A stretch of 32,556 nucleotides of DNA from Terriglobia bacterium. Its GTDB lineage: Bacteria > Acidobacteriota > Terriglobia > Bryobacterales > Bryobacteraceae. A model generated the notes under the pieces. It saw only the letters and a list, made by a program, of their open reading frames with translations. It was not told where the DNA came from and ran no database searches. Location: contig JANXYJ010000091.1 of NCBI GenBank assembly GCA_025350105.1, positions 1-32,556 on the forward strand, in the 5' to 3' direction. A program made the translations under genes and the position numbers. This document shows, piece after piece, positions 22,572 through 29,340 of this stretch; the stretch's first letter is position 1, and each line of letters opens with the position of its first letter.

Positions 22572-23723
22572 ATGAAGACCAGCACAGACCGCATTTTGAC
22601 AACGCACGTCGGCAGCCTGCCGCGCCCTCAGGATGTGGTGGATCTATTGTTTGCACAGGACCGCGGCGAAGCGGTGGATATGAAGCTGTTCGACACCGTG
22701 ATGACGCGTGGCGTCAACGACGCGGTGAAGAAGCAGGTGCAATCGGGCGTGGATATCGTCAGCGATGGCGAGACCAGTAAGATCAGCTACGCCACCTACA
22801 TCCGCCATCGTCTGACTGGCTTTGAAGGGGATTCGGCCCGTCCCACCCCGCAGGATCTGGACGATTTTCCGGAATACCGCGATCGCCTGGTGGCCGCCGG
22901 ACACTCGGCGACTTATAAGCGGCCGGTGTGCAAGGGTCCCATCCAAGTGAAGGATTTGAGCGCGCTCAAGAAAGATATTGAGAATCTGAAAACGTCGGCA
23001 GCGGCCAACAACGCCGGCGAAGCATTTATGAATTCGGTTTCGCCGGGCACCATCGCCGTATTCCAGCCGAACGAATACTATCCGTCGCACGAAGCGTATT
23101 TAGGCGCCCTGGCCGACGCCATGCGCGACGAATACGAAATGATCGCCAACTCCGGTTTGCTGCTGCAGTTGGATTGTCCGGATCTTGCCATGGGGCGCCA
23201 CTCGCGCTTCAAGAAACTTTCCGACGAAGAATTTTTGCGCAACGCCGAAATGCAGGTGGAGGCGCTGAATCACGCGCTGAAAAACGTTCCAGCGGACCGC
23301 GTGCGCTTGCATGTGTGTTGGGGCAACTATGAAGGCAGCCACGTCCACGATATGGACTGCCGCAAGATCTTCCCCATCGCCATAAAAGTGAAACCCATGG
23401 CGCTGCTGGTGGAGGCGTCCAACCCGCGTCACGAGCACGAATACCAGGCTTGGAAGGACATCAAACTCCCGGATGACAAAGTGCTGGTGCCGGGTGTGAT
23501 CGCTTCAAGTTCCAATTACGTGGAGCACCCGGAAGTGGTCGCGATGCGCCTGATCAATTTCGCCAACGTAGTCGGCAAGGAACGCGTGATCGCTGGTACG
23601 GACTGCGGTTTCGGAACTTTTGCGGGATTTGGTGCCGTCTATCCGGAATTCTGCTGGATGAAGATGAAATCGATGGCCGAAGGCGCCGCGATTGCCACCA
23701 AGAAGCTGTGGGGCAAGAACTAA
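22572..23723 (+). CDS. Cobalamin-independent methionine synthase (MetE) C-terminal-like methyltransferase
   Basis: A 383-residue protein equal to the catalytic C-terminal half of MetE; the N-terminal half is absent. It opens with RILTTHVGSLPRP, the family's usual start. The zinc site is visible as H247-x-C249 in LHVCWGNYEG and C345 in AGTDCGFG. QLDCPDLAM holds another conserved acid region. Such short MetE relatives transfer a methyl or alkyl group between thiols, and their donors vary (methyltetrahydrofolate, methylcobalamin protein, epoxyalkane for coenzyme M transferases), so methionine formation is only one option. AGGAG about 13 nt before the ATG is the only ribosome-binding candidate. 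A strong terminator follows. Confidence 0.85.
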   Translation: MKTSTDRILTTHVGSLPRPQDVVDLLFAQDRGEAVDMKLFDTVMTRGVNDAVKKQVQSGVDIVSDGETSKISYATYIRHRLTGFEGDSARPTPQDLDDFPEYRDRLVAAGHSATYKRPVCKGPIQVKDLSALKKDIENLKTSAAANNAGEAFMNSVSPGTIAVFQPNEYYPSHEAYLGALADAMRDEYEMIANSGLLLQLDCPDLAMGRHSRFKKLSDEEFLRNAEMQVEALNHALKNVPADRVRLHVCWGNYEGSHVHDMDCRKIFPIAIKVKPMALLVEASNPRHEHEYQAWKDIKLPDDKVLVPGVIASSSNYVEHPEVVAMRLINFANVVGKERVIAGTDCGFGTFAGFGAVYPEFCWMKMKSMAEGAAIATKKLWGKN

Positions 23724-23743
23724 AGCTCTCGTTGAGTCATCAA

Positions 23744-23776
23744 AAAAGAGGGCCAGGGCGCACCAGGTCCTCTTTT
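23744..23776. terminator. Bidirectional Rho-independent terminator
   Basis: AAAAGAGGGCC (23744-23754) pairs with GGTCCTCTTTT (23766-23776) over 11 bp with one G-T pair and an 11-nt loop. The A run before and the T run after the stem suit termination in both directions between the convergent genes at 22572-23723 and 23889-24434. Confidence 0.8.
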
Positions 23777-23786
23777 AAGAAACGCG

Positions 23787-23820
23787 CCAGGAGGAGCAGT
23801 TGCCATTTCCCCCTGGTTTT
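23787..23820 (+). terminator. Second, imperfect terminator-like hairpin
   Basis: CCAGGAGG (23787-23794) pairs with CCCCCTGG (23809-23816) with one mismatch, followed by TTTT. It resembles the hairpin at 24891-24922 read on the other strand (both have CCAGGAG...GCAGTTGC), so it may be a dispersed element. Confidence 0.4.
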
Positions 23821-23878
23821 GCCCGGAGTTGGTTTCGCCCGGAGTTGGTTTTGCCCGGAGTTGGTTTCGCCCGGAGTC
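23815..23878. repeat. Four 16-bp tandem repeats
   Basis: The unit GGTTTTGCCCGGAGTT alternates with GGTTTCGCCCGGAGTT, so the array is also a 32-bp unit repeated twice; the last base of copy four differs. It lies between the terminator and the 3' end of the minus-strand gene at 23889. It is short, has no spacers and is not a CRISPR. Confidence 0.9.
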
Positions 23879-23888
23879 CGGCCGTTTC

Positions 23889-24434
23889 TCACTTGCTCGC
23901 TTTGTCGGGAAGCGCGCTCCAGGCTTCACTGGAGATTTCACGGCCACGCCACGCCGGCTTCTTGAATGGCCAGGCCTCGGCCACCCAGGTTTTCATATCC
24001 TTGTACAGTTGGTCCTCGAAACCTTTGGCGAACTCTTCTTTCGTCGTCCACATCGTCACGGACACATCAAAGCCTTGCTTAGTGCTGGGGCGGAGGTAAA
24101 AGCAGCCGAGTTCCTTGGTGCCTTCCAAATTCAGGACGGCGAAAGGGAACGATTTTCGGCCGTCCCACTGGGCTTTTTCGCCAGCCATGTCCTTGGCTTG
24201 ATCTTCCATGGTGAGATCCGGCCGCGGCCAATCGCCGCCCTCGGTTTTGCGGATGTGCTCAATCGAACTCATGTAAGCGTGGTAGTCGAGATCGGCCACG
24301 GCCGGGCCCAGCGGAACGATCTTGTAGTTTGCGCCCACGTAAGCGGTGGGCACCTGGAAAGAGTCGGGAACCAACTGAGCAAGAACTGCGACGGGGAGAC
24401 TTGCCAGCAGCAATAAGAGCTTTACTGGCTTCAT
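23889..24434 (-). CDS. Exported GNAT-like-domain protein
   Basis: A 181-residue protein with a signal peptide (MKPVKLLLLLASLPVAVLAQ). The mature part resembles a GNAT-type acetyltransferase fold: SFPFAVLNLEGTKELGCFYL gives strands 2-4, DVSVTMWTTKEEFAKGFEDQ a beta strand and helix, and DMKTWVAEAWPFKKPAWRGR the conserved WPF...GR ending found in a cytoplasmic family with the same layout (tVL...LGC.Y..P.......WPF....GR). The acetyl-CoA loop (R/Q-x-x-G-x-G/A) is not clear. Export of such a domain is odd because acetyl-CoA is absent outside the cytoplasm; it may have become a binding protein. The next gene upstream is 7 bp away. Confidence 0.65.
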   Translation of the reverse strand: MKPVKLLLLLASLPVAVLAQLVPDSFQVPTAYVGANYKIVPLGPAVADLDYHAYMSSIEHIRKTEGGDWPRPDLTMEDQAKDMAGEKAQWDGRKSFPFAVLNLEGTKELGCFYLRPSTKQGFDVSVTMWTTKEEFAKGFEDQLYKDMKTWVAEAWPFKKPAWRGREISSEAWSALPDKASK

Positions 24435-24441
24435 GGGGTGA

Positions 24442-24861
24442 TTATAGCAAGCTGGGTAGGCCGGATTTTGTTTGCGGAATAATAGGCCTTACTTCAGAAC
24501 GCGATCCGAACCAGCGCTCGACAATTGTGCGTACGTCGTCCGCATGGTTGTAAAACATGATTTTTGCTTTTGGCACCACTTCATGAGCTGCATCGATGAT
24601 TTGCTCCATGAAGTAACTCATCGCGGGATCGCCTGCTACGCCGCCTCCGATCAGCACGCCATCGCAAGGCTGTGTTTCTAATTGATGTTTGAAACTGTCG
24701 AGGCCAGTCTCGGGCGAGGCGTGGACGATTTCGTAGTGATACCCGGCGAGTGTCATCCGTTCCTGCAAGTCACGCAGCCTTTTCGCGATCTTCGGGCGCT
24801 CTTCCACCGGGATCAATGGATGATCCAGCGGCAGTCCGATGTGGAGGATGGATATGGCCAA
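24442..24861 (-). CDS. Small alpha/beta protein of unknown function
   Basis: A 139-residue protein starting with TTG, chosen because an AGGAGG ribosome-binding site lies 5 nt before it on the minus strand. It alternates strands and helices like a small Rossmann-type domain: SILHIGLPLDHPLIP, YHYEIVHASPETGLDSFKHQ, CDGVLIGGGVAGDPAMSYFM and KAKIMFYNHADDVRTIVERWF. The GGGVAGD loop could bind a phosphate or nucleotide. I do not recognise a named family. It is co-directional with the exported GNAT-like gene 7 bp downstream. Confidence 0.75.
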   Translation of the reverse strand: MAISILHIGLPLDHPLIPVEERPKIAKRLRDLQERMTLAGYHYEIVHASPETGLDSFKHQLETQPCDGVLIGGGVAGDPAMSYFMEQIIDAAHEVVPKAKIMFYNHADDVRTIVERWFGSRSEVRPIIPQTKSGLPSLL

Positions 24862-24890
24862 GAGCGCCTCCTAAGCGTAGAAAGTTATGC

Positions 24891-24922
24891 AAAAACTAGG
24901 AGCAACTGCCAGTTGCTCCTGG
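24891..24922 (-). terminator. Rho-independent terminator behind the 25012 gene
   Basis: AGGAGCAACTG (24898-24908) and CAGTTGCTCCT (24910-24920) are perfect inverted repeats, extended by two outer pairs. On the minus strand a TTTTT run follows (complement of 24891-24895). It fits termination of the minus-strand gene 25012-25524 before the 24861 start. Confidence 0.7.
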
Positions 24923-25011
24923 TTTTCCCGCGGTTTCCCGAAAAACACGCGGCTCGGTGGCGTTAGGGCACGGGCTGGCAGAACAAGCCTGGATCAGTGC
25001 TTTCCGGCGGT

Positions 25012-25524
25012 TCACTCGCATAGTGTCGCATTAGTGGGCGCGCCTTCTTTATGGAAGGTAAGTCTCTGCCGGTTGTTGTGAACCCCCGCTGTCTTGGCAA
25101 ACTCTGCGGTCACACAGAATGAATTGTCGGTGATATCGGTAACCGAATAACCGACGACATCTCCTTGCTCGCTGCGAGCTACGAAACCGCGCGCCTGATT
25201 ACCAACCACGACTAGCTGCACGTTATGGGAATCGCCTTCGACGTCGTGGCCATTGACAATACAACCTTCCATTTGTTTAAGTTGAAATACGGTTCCTTTT
25301 TGCGGCCCTGGGCCGTTGCCCACCACTCGCCAATCCCCGGCTAAGGAGAGGCAACCGTTTTGGCGGAGAGCAGCTGAATCGACCGTTTTCTGCAGGTTCG
25401 CAGATTTGGCGTCCGCTGCCTGAGCTTTTTGGGAGCTCACCCACGCGGTAGCTAAGCCGACTGTCGCCGTGAGCAACAGGATGATATTGATTACCAAATC
25501 GAGGGTGCTTCTCTTCTCAGCCAT
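25012..25524 (-). CDS. Membrane-anchored protein of unknown function
   Basis: A 170-residue protein with one N-terminal transmembrane helix (about residues 9-29, DLVINIILLLTATVGLATAW), a short helical linker and a C-terminal domain with beta-strand character: CLSLAGDWRVVG, TVFQLKQMEGCIVNGHDVEG, VQLVVVGNQARGFVARSEQG and RQRLTFHKEG. The layout suggests a small lipocalin-like or beta-barrel module outside the membrane; this is only a guess from strand pattern. Four cysteines (in NGCLS, EGCIV, SFCVT and TLCE) could make disulfides. No family recognised. A terminator follows on the minus strand. Confidence 0.65.
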   Translation of the reverse strand: MAEKRSTLDLVINIILLLTATVGLATAWVSSQKAQAADAKSANLQKTVDSAALRQNGCLSLAGDWRVVGNGPGPQKGTVFQLKQMEGCIVNGHDVEGDSHNVQLVVVGNQARGFVARSEQGDVVGYSVTDITDNSFCVTAEFAKTAGVHNNRQRLTFHKEGAPTNATLCE

Positions 25525-25646
25525 AGCCTACAGTTTAGTACAAATTGTGTATGGCTCCCAACATGCGTTGCCAACGTGTGTTTAACGTCCTTTATCATAC
25601 GTTAGCAAGGGATAACCTATGCACCTGGTTTTGGAATTTCTCTCCT

Positions 25647-26594
25647 TCACCAAACCCGAAACCCGCCTCGCGCTTCCGCCTTTTTGCCGGTGACTTTGTC
25701 CTCCATCGTAATCAGCAAAATGTAATTGCCCATGGGGACTTTGGGATCTAGCGTTAGGCTCAGCGCTCCGGGGACGTAGCGTTGGGGATAGAACGTTTCC
25801 GCTGTATCGGCGGCGGCGGCAGGTTGGGCGAACACCTGGTCTCCGGTTTCTTTCAACACAGCTAAGCCATACTCCACGGAAAAGCGACTTTTGGCATCTT
25901 TTCCATCAGGCTTTTTCTCATACCCGAAGCCCGTGATGTCGAAACGGGCCCACAGCGTCTCGCCCGGATGATACGCCACCGGGTTCAGCGGCGGGCCGTC
26001 TTCTTCGCTGTGCAAAAAATGCAGATTGCGAGCGATGATTTCGGCGCTTGGTTCCACTGTATGGCCGCGGACATCAAAAAACATTTCCGTGGATGCCGAC
26101 GACTTCGCCACCTCGTCCGTCGCCGCCACTCGAATCCGGTACTTGCCGGGCGGCGCAAACGGCGGGATGGTGAATTCTTTCAGGAACTTAGGCCGCCAGT
26201 CTTTGTCTTGCCGGAACAGAGGCTCGGCGATCAGGCCGGAGGCGGCCGGGACCAAAGCGGTGCCAGAGGGGTCTGTCACCTCGATCTGCCAATTCAGTTT
26301 GACGCTGCGGGATTCGTCTTTGGGGTCTTCAAGCGGCTGGTAGCCGTTCAGGCGGCACGCAAAATAGATGGGTTCGCCGGGCAGGAAGACGTGCGATGCG
26401 GGCAGGATGGGTCCATCTTCAAATTGATGCAGCGTGGCGCGTTCAATTACCAGCGCGGCGCGGGCGGGCGCCGTCAGGGCCAGCAACGCCGCCAGCAGCC
26501 AAACGGTTATTTTTGAGGTACTTGCGGTGGCATCGTCGGTACGGTGAGGTGCGAATCTACATCGGTTTCCAGGTTCAGAGGAATTTCTACCCAT
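25647..26594 (-). CDS. Exported protein of unknown function, beta-sandwich type
   Basis: A frame of 315 codons. The first ATG (26594) lies 88 bp inside the preceding gene, and no other good start exists before the hydrophobic segment ITVWLLAALLALTAPARA, so either the genes overlap deeply or an unusual start is used. The mature part (about 265 residues) has two beta-rich modules: VFLPGEPIYFACRLNGYQPL with KLNWQIEVTDPSGTALVP and IPPFAPPGKYRIRVAATDEV, then VAYHPGETLWARFDITGFGY with LTLDPKVPMGNYILLITMED. They look like two immunoglobulin-like domains of similar shape, perhaps by duplication. It probably forms an operon with the lipoprotein gene before it. Confidence 0.7.
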   Translation of the reverse strand: MGRNSSEPGNRCRFAPHRTDDATASTSKITVWLLAALLALTAPARAALVIERATLHQFEDGPILPASHVFLPGEPIYFACRLNGYQPLEDPKDESRSVKLNWQIEVTDPSGTALVPAASGLIAEPLFRQDKDWRPKFLKEFTIPPFAPPGKYRIRVAATDEVAKSSASTEMFFDVRGHTVEPSAEIIARNLHFLHSEEDGPPLNPVAYHPGETLWARFDITGFGYEKKPDGKDAKSRFSVEYGLAVLKETGDQVFAQPAAAADTAETFYPQRYVPGALSLTLDPKVPMGNYILLITMEDKVTGKKAEARGGFRVW

Positions 26595-27076
26595 ATATAC
26601 TTCTCCGATGAGGGATCTCCGCCGTCGGTTAGACGCAGGCGGTAGGACTTCAGAGGTACATCGAAAACCAGGTTGCCTTGGCGGGTGTCACCGGGACCGA
26701 TTTCCCGGATTACACCGAACCAGTTGCCCACGCCGTTGCCATCTTGCACTTCTTTGTAGGAAGACTGATTGTCACCCTCCAGGGTGAAGAACGGCAGCGA
26801 AACGCTTTGCGTTCCTTTGTTGTTCACCGAAAGCGTGATCTGCAGAAAGCGGTTCTGGGGAATGCGTTTCTTCAGCAAATCGCCATACTCGGTGCGCCAG
26901 GTGGTCTGCACCACGTTGTAGATGAGCGGCCCGGCGGCAGCCACTTCGCCGGCCTGAAAATTGGTCTGGCCGGAGGGGGCTTTCTGGCATCCGCTGGTTC
27001 CCAAAGTGCCAAACGCGACGGCGGCAATCAGAGAAACAAGCGACAATAAACGCAAGGAGATAAGCTGCATGACCAT
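26507..27076 (-). CDS. Lipoprotein with a DUF4352-like domain
   Basis: A 189-residue protein. The N-terminal hydrophobic segment ends with the lipobox-like LGTSGC, so cysteine 30 is probably lipid-modified and the protein anchored in the envelope. The rest is a beta-sandwich like DUF4352 extracellular domains: GPLIYNVVQTTWRTEYGD, RFLQITLSVNNKGTQSVSLP, FFTLEGDNQSSYKE, GDTRQGNLVFDVPLKSYRLR. DUF4352 proteins are usually of unknown, perhaps adhesive or chaperone-like, role. Two start codons two residues apart (27076, 27070) are possible. The gene is divergent from the secreted methyltransferase, with start codons touching. Confidence 0.75.
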   Translation of the reverse strand: MVMQLISLRLLSLVSLIAAVAFGTLGTSGCQKAPSGQTNFQAGEVAAAGPLIYNVVQTTWRTEYGDLLKKRIPQNRFLQITLSVNNKGTQSVSLPFFTLEGDNQSSYKEVQDGNGVGNWFGVIREIGPGDTRQGNLVFDVPLKSYRLRLTDGGDPSSEKYIWVEIPLNLETDVDSHLTVPTMPPQVPQK

Positions 27077-27869
27077 TCCACAATTTAACGGGTATCCCCT
27101 TAACGTTAACGGTTATCGTCCCGGAAGGCAAATACGGGCGCGAAGGCAAATGTGGGCGGCGCTTGTGTTGATGGGTGTGCTGCTGTTTGGGGGCGACGCG
27201 GTTGGCCAAAGTGCTGGTCAAAATACTGGTAAAGGCTTCGCTCAAAGCGACGTCCATCCGCTCACCGGCCGTCACTTCGCGAATGTGATGGGGATCGGCG
27301 GGGCTCCGTGGTTGAACCGGCCGGAGAGGGAATCGGAAGAAAATGTGGAAGGCGCGCTTGACGCCTTGTTCGCGCAAGGGTTTCTGAAACCCGGCATGAC
27401 GGTAGCCGAAGTAGGGGCGGGAACCGGCTACGTGATTTTGCGCATCGCCAAGCGGGTAGGGCCAACCGGGAAGGTCTATGCCAACGACATCCAGCCGCAA
27501 ATGCTGGAATTACTGCGGCAAAACGCAGACAAACAAGGCCTGCACAACGTAGAGACGGTGCTGGGGGAGGTCGCGGATCCGAAATTGCCGGCAGGGAAGA
27601 TGGACGCGGTGATTCTGGTGGACGTGTATCACGAGTTTTCGCAACCGCAGAAAATGCTGGAGGGAATCCGGGCTTCGCTGAAACCAACCGGCAAGCTGAT
27701 CCAGTTCGAATACCGCAAAGAAGACCCCGCTGTGCCCATCCTGCCCGACCACAAAATGAGCGTCGCAGAGGCCAAGAAGGAAGTGGAGGCGGAGGGGTTT
27801 AAGCTGAACACGGTGCTGGAGAATCTGCCTTGGCAGCATTTGTTTGTGTTTGGCAAGGCGCTTCAGTGA
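27069..27869 (+). CDS. Exported class I SAM-dependent methyltransferase-like protein
   Basis: A 266-residue protein if the ATG at 27069 is used, which has AAGGAGAT about 8 nt before it; an ATG at 27150 would leave room for a promoter but has a poor ribosome-binding site. Both forms keep the signal sequence MWAALVLMGVLLFGGDAVGQ. The mature part starts with DVHPLTGRHFANVMGIGGAPWLNRPERE, then the SAM loop VAEVGAGTGYVILRIAKRVG, VYANDIQPQMLELL with the acidic end of strand 2, and VILVDVYHEFSQPQKMLEG for strand 4. SAM is not expected outside the cytoplasm, but this exported family is common in Acidobacteria and Planctomycetes. The substrate is unknown. Confidence 0.82.
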   Translation: MTIPQFNGYPLNVNGYRPGRQIRARRQMWAALVLMGVLLFGGDAVGQSAGQNTGKGFAQSDVHPLTGRHFANVMGIGGAPWLNRPERESEENVEGALDALFAQGFLKPGMTVAEVGAGTGYVILRIAKRVGPTGKVYANDIQPQMLELLRQNADKQGLHNVETVLGEVADPKLPAGKMDAVILVDVYHEFSQPQKMLEGIRASLKPTGKLIQFEYRKEDPAVPILPDHKMSVAEAKKEVEAEGFKLNTVLENLPWQHLFVFGKALQ

Positions 27870-28214
27870 GAAATTAGGGAAACTCTGCCCAAAAAGTACT
27901 ACGTACGCGTAGGGCGCGTCCTACCGGCCAGTCGGAGATGGATGGCATCCTAGTACCAAGTGTGATACTTGTCAAGTACTTTTTAGTACTATCGGGCCAT
28001 TTGTTTCATACACTTAGACTTGAGCGCCGACCAAATTTAAGATATTTGCCTTAGTATTGGCTAGAGATACCATAATCTAGTAACAGCGCCGTACTAGAAT
28101 GGCTACGGCTTGATACGCCGTTCTCTAAGTGGAACACTTGATTTCCAGCTTCCAACCTTTGTTACACAATTTGATATAGGCGTCTGGCAGTCGAATTGCA
28201 GATGTATGTTAGTC
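27870..28214. other. AT-richer intergenic stretch with repeated AGTACT motifs
   Basis: These 345 bp are visibly AT-richer than the core genes. AGTACT occurs at about 27895, 27975 and 27985, the last two making AGTACTTTTTAGTACT, a perfect inverted repeat around a short T spacer. GTACC and GTACTAG variants lie near 27953 and 28091. The repeats might be operator sites or an insertion scar. No gene, terminator or good promoter pair was found. Confidence 0.45.
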
Positions 28215-28598
28215 ATGGCTGTTAAAGAAAACAATTCTTCCATTTGCGAGTCTGAGAAAGGGTCCCTCGAGGGTCCGGCGGTCACTCGAGACCAAATGAC
28301 TCGAGTATGCCTGCAGGCATCCCAACAGGTTCGTGCTTGGCTAGAGCACGCTCCTACTGCGCGTTATGCTCAAGTACTATCTGAACATGATGGCTTTTGG
28401 TTAAATATTCTGGAGGGTTCACGCATGACCGCTTTCCATCGAAGCCGGAAGCGTCGTGCCCGAATTACAGATGCCACCATTAGCGCGGATTGGGCGATGG
28501 TCGGCCGCGATATGTGTAATGCAGTACTTGCCTTTGAGCAAGAGCAATGGCCGATAAACCCTCACAACTCCCAAGGGTGTCATCCCAGCAAGAGCTAA
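28215..28598 (+). CDS. Unknown protein encoded before the DUF2335 gene
   Basis: A 127-residue protein using ATG 28215; another ATG three codons earlier (28206) is possible, and an extended frame back to a TTG at 28110 has no support. The middle looks folded and mostly helical: DQMTRVCLQASQQVRAWLEH, APTARYAQVLSEHDGFWLNI, LEGSRMTAFHRSRKRRARIT and DWAMVGRDMCNAVLAFEQEQ. No family was recognised and there is no signal peptide or TM segment. The stop lies 52 bp inside the DUF2335 gene, so translation of the two may be coupled. Its codon use is less GC-rich than the str operon or the methyltransferase next door. Confidence 0.55.
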   Translation: MAVKENNSSICESEKGSLEGPAVTRDQMTRVCLQASQQVRAWLEHAPTARYAQVLSEHDGFWLNILEGSRMTAFHRSRKRRARITDATISADWAMVGRDMCNAVLAFEQEQWPINPHNSQGCHPSKS

Positions 28599-28960
28599 GA
28601 ATCGAAACATCATTTTCCGGTCCGCTCCCTCACCCAGGTTTTCTGGCTGCTTACGAACAGGTGTGCCCTGGAGCCGCTGCAAGAATTATAAAAATGACCG
28701 AAGACCAGGGCGAGCATCGACGAGCCTTGGAATCGCGAATGTGGAGAGACCAGACAATCGAGGCTATAGCCGGGTTATTGTGCGGGTTCATGATAAGTCT
28801 GGCCTTTATTGCAGCCGCAGTCTATACCTCTATTCATGGTCAACCGTGGGTTGGGGGAGTTCTCGGAAGTCTCGGCTTGACGGGATTGGTGACTGCTTTT
28901 ATAAACGGCAAGCCCCACCAAGAAACACCACCACAACGCAAAAAGAGTCAGAAGCGTTGA
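28547..28960 (+). CDS. DUF2335 family membrane protein
   Basis: A 137-residue protein with the DUF2335 signature in order: FSGPLPHPGFLAAYEQVCPG (residues 23-42, the family's GPLPxP...Y...xPGAA motif), ARIIKMTEDQGEHRRALE (46-62) and two transmembrane helices (about 73-93 and 101-119, AIAGLLCGFMISLAFIAAAV and WVGGVLGSLGLTGLVTAFIN), then a Lys/Arg-rich tail. Two-TM proteins of this kind resemble small membrane effectors found in mobile regions, but DUF2335 has no tested activity that I know. It overlaps the unknown gene upstream and stands alone from the str operon by 424 bp. Confidence 0.82.
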   Translation: MADKPSQLPRVSSQQELRIETSFSGPLPHPGFLAAYEQVCPGAAARIIKMTEDQGEHRRALESRMWRDQTIEAIAGLLCGFMISLAFIAAAVYTSIHGQPWVGGVLGSLGLTGLVTAFINGKPHQETPPQRKKSQKR

Positions 28961-29106
28961 TGCGTGCAGGTCCATAGAGTTTTTTCGCGTCAGTCGTTAC
29001 CAGAAGTATGGTTAACCAATTTTAATTGCCATGTACCAGTAAGATGTGGTACTCTACGAAGGTTTGGCGAGTAGATCTTCTGCTCCTGTGCTACCCCTCT
29101 TTGAAG

Positions 29107-29140
29107 GGCGTTTTGTAGTAAGTACATGTTAGAAAACGCC
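29107..29140 (+). other. Stem-loop in the str leader region
   Basis: GGCGTTTT (29107-29114) pairs perfectly with AAAACGCC (29133-29140) around an 18-nt loop; two more A-T pairs outside follow after a bulge. The T run is within the stem, so it is not a classical terminator on this strand. Confidence 0.5.
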
Positions 29141-29310
29141 TTGCGGTAGGATTTCGAAAGAAATCACATCAACGAAGAGCCCGGCCGGGGGTCGGTCCCG
29201 CTGCTCTGTTGGATTTACGCCACCAGTGGTATGGACTTGTCCGAAGCATGTTATCCCTCGCAGTATTTAGCTGAGACGGCAGAGATTGTGCGCGTATGCG
29301 TATGATTTTA

Positions 29311-29340
29311 TTGCCTTTGTGGATTGGTTGAGCCTATTTT
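29311..29340 (+). promoter_or_regulatory. Candidate sigma-70 promoter of the str operon
   Basis: TTGCCT (29311-29316), an 18-bp spacer and TATTTT (29335-29340), each four of six matches. The start of transcription would lie near 29347, giving a leader of about 38 nt before rpsL. Other promoters further upstream cannot be excluded. Confidence 0.4.

Noticed and set aside
23815-23878. Possible CRISPR array
   Set aside because: The four 16-bp units follow each other directly without spacers and no cas genes are present.
25620-25694. 24-codon plus-strand frame with a fair ribosome-binding site (AAGGGATAACCT)
   Set aside because: It overlaps the 3' end of the minus-strand gene, has no signal or TM segment, and a chance match is as likely.
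29161-29230. tRNA-like or riboswitch-like fold in the GC-rich leader
   Set aside because: The AGAGC/GCTCT stem is short and the inside does not form a cloverleaf or any riboswitch core I know.
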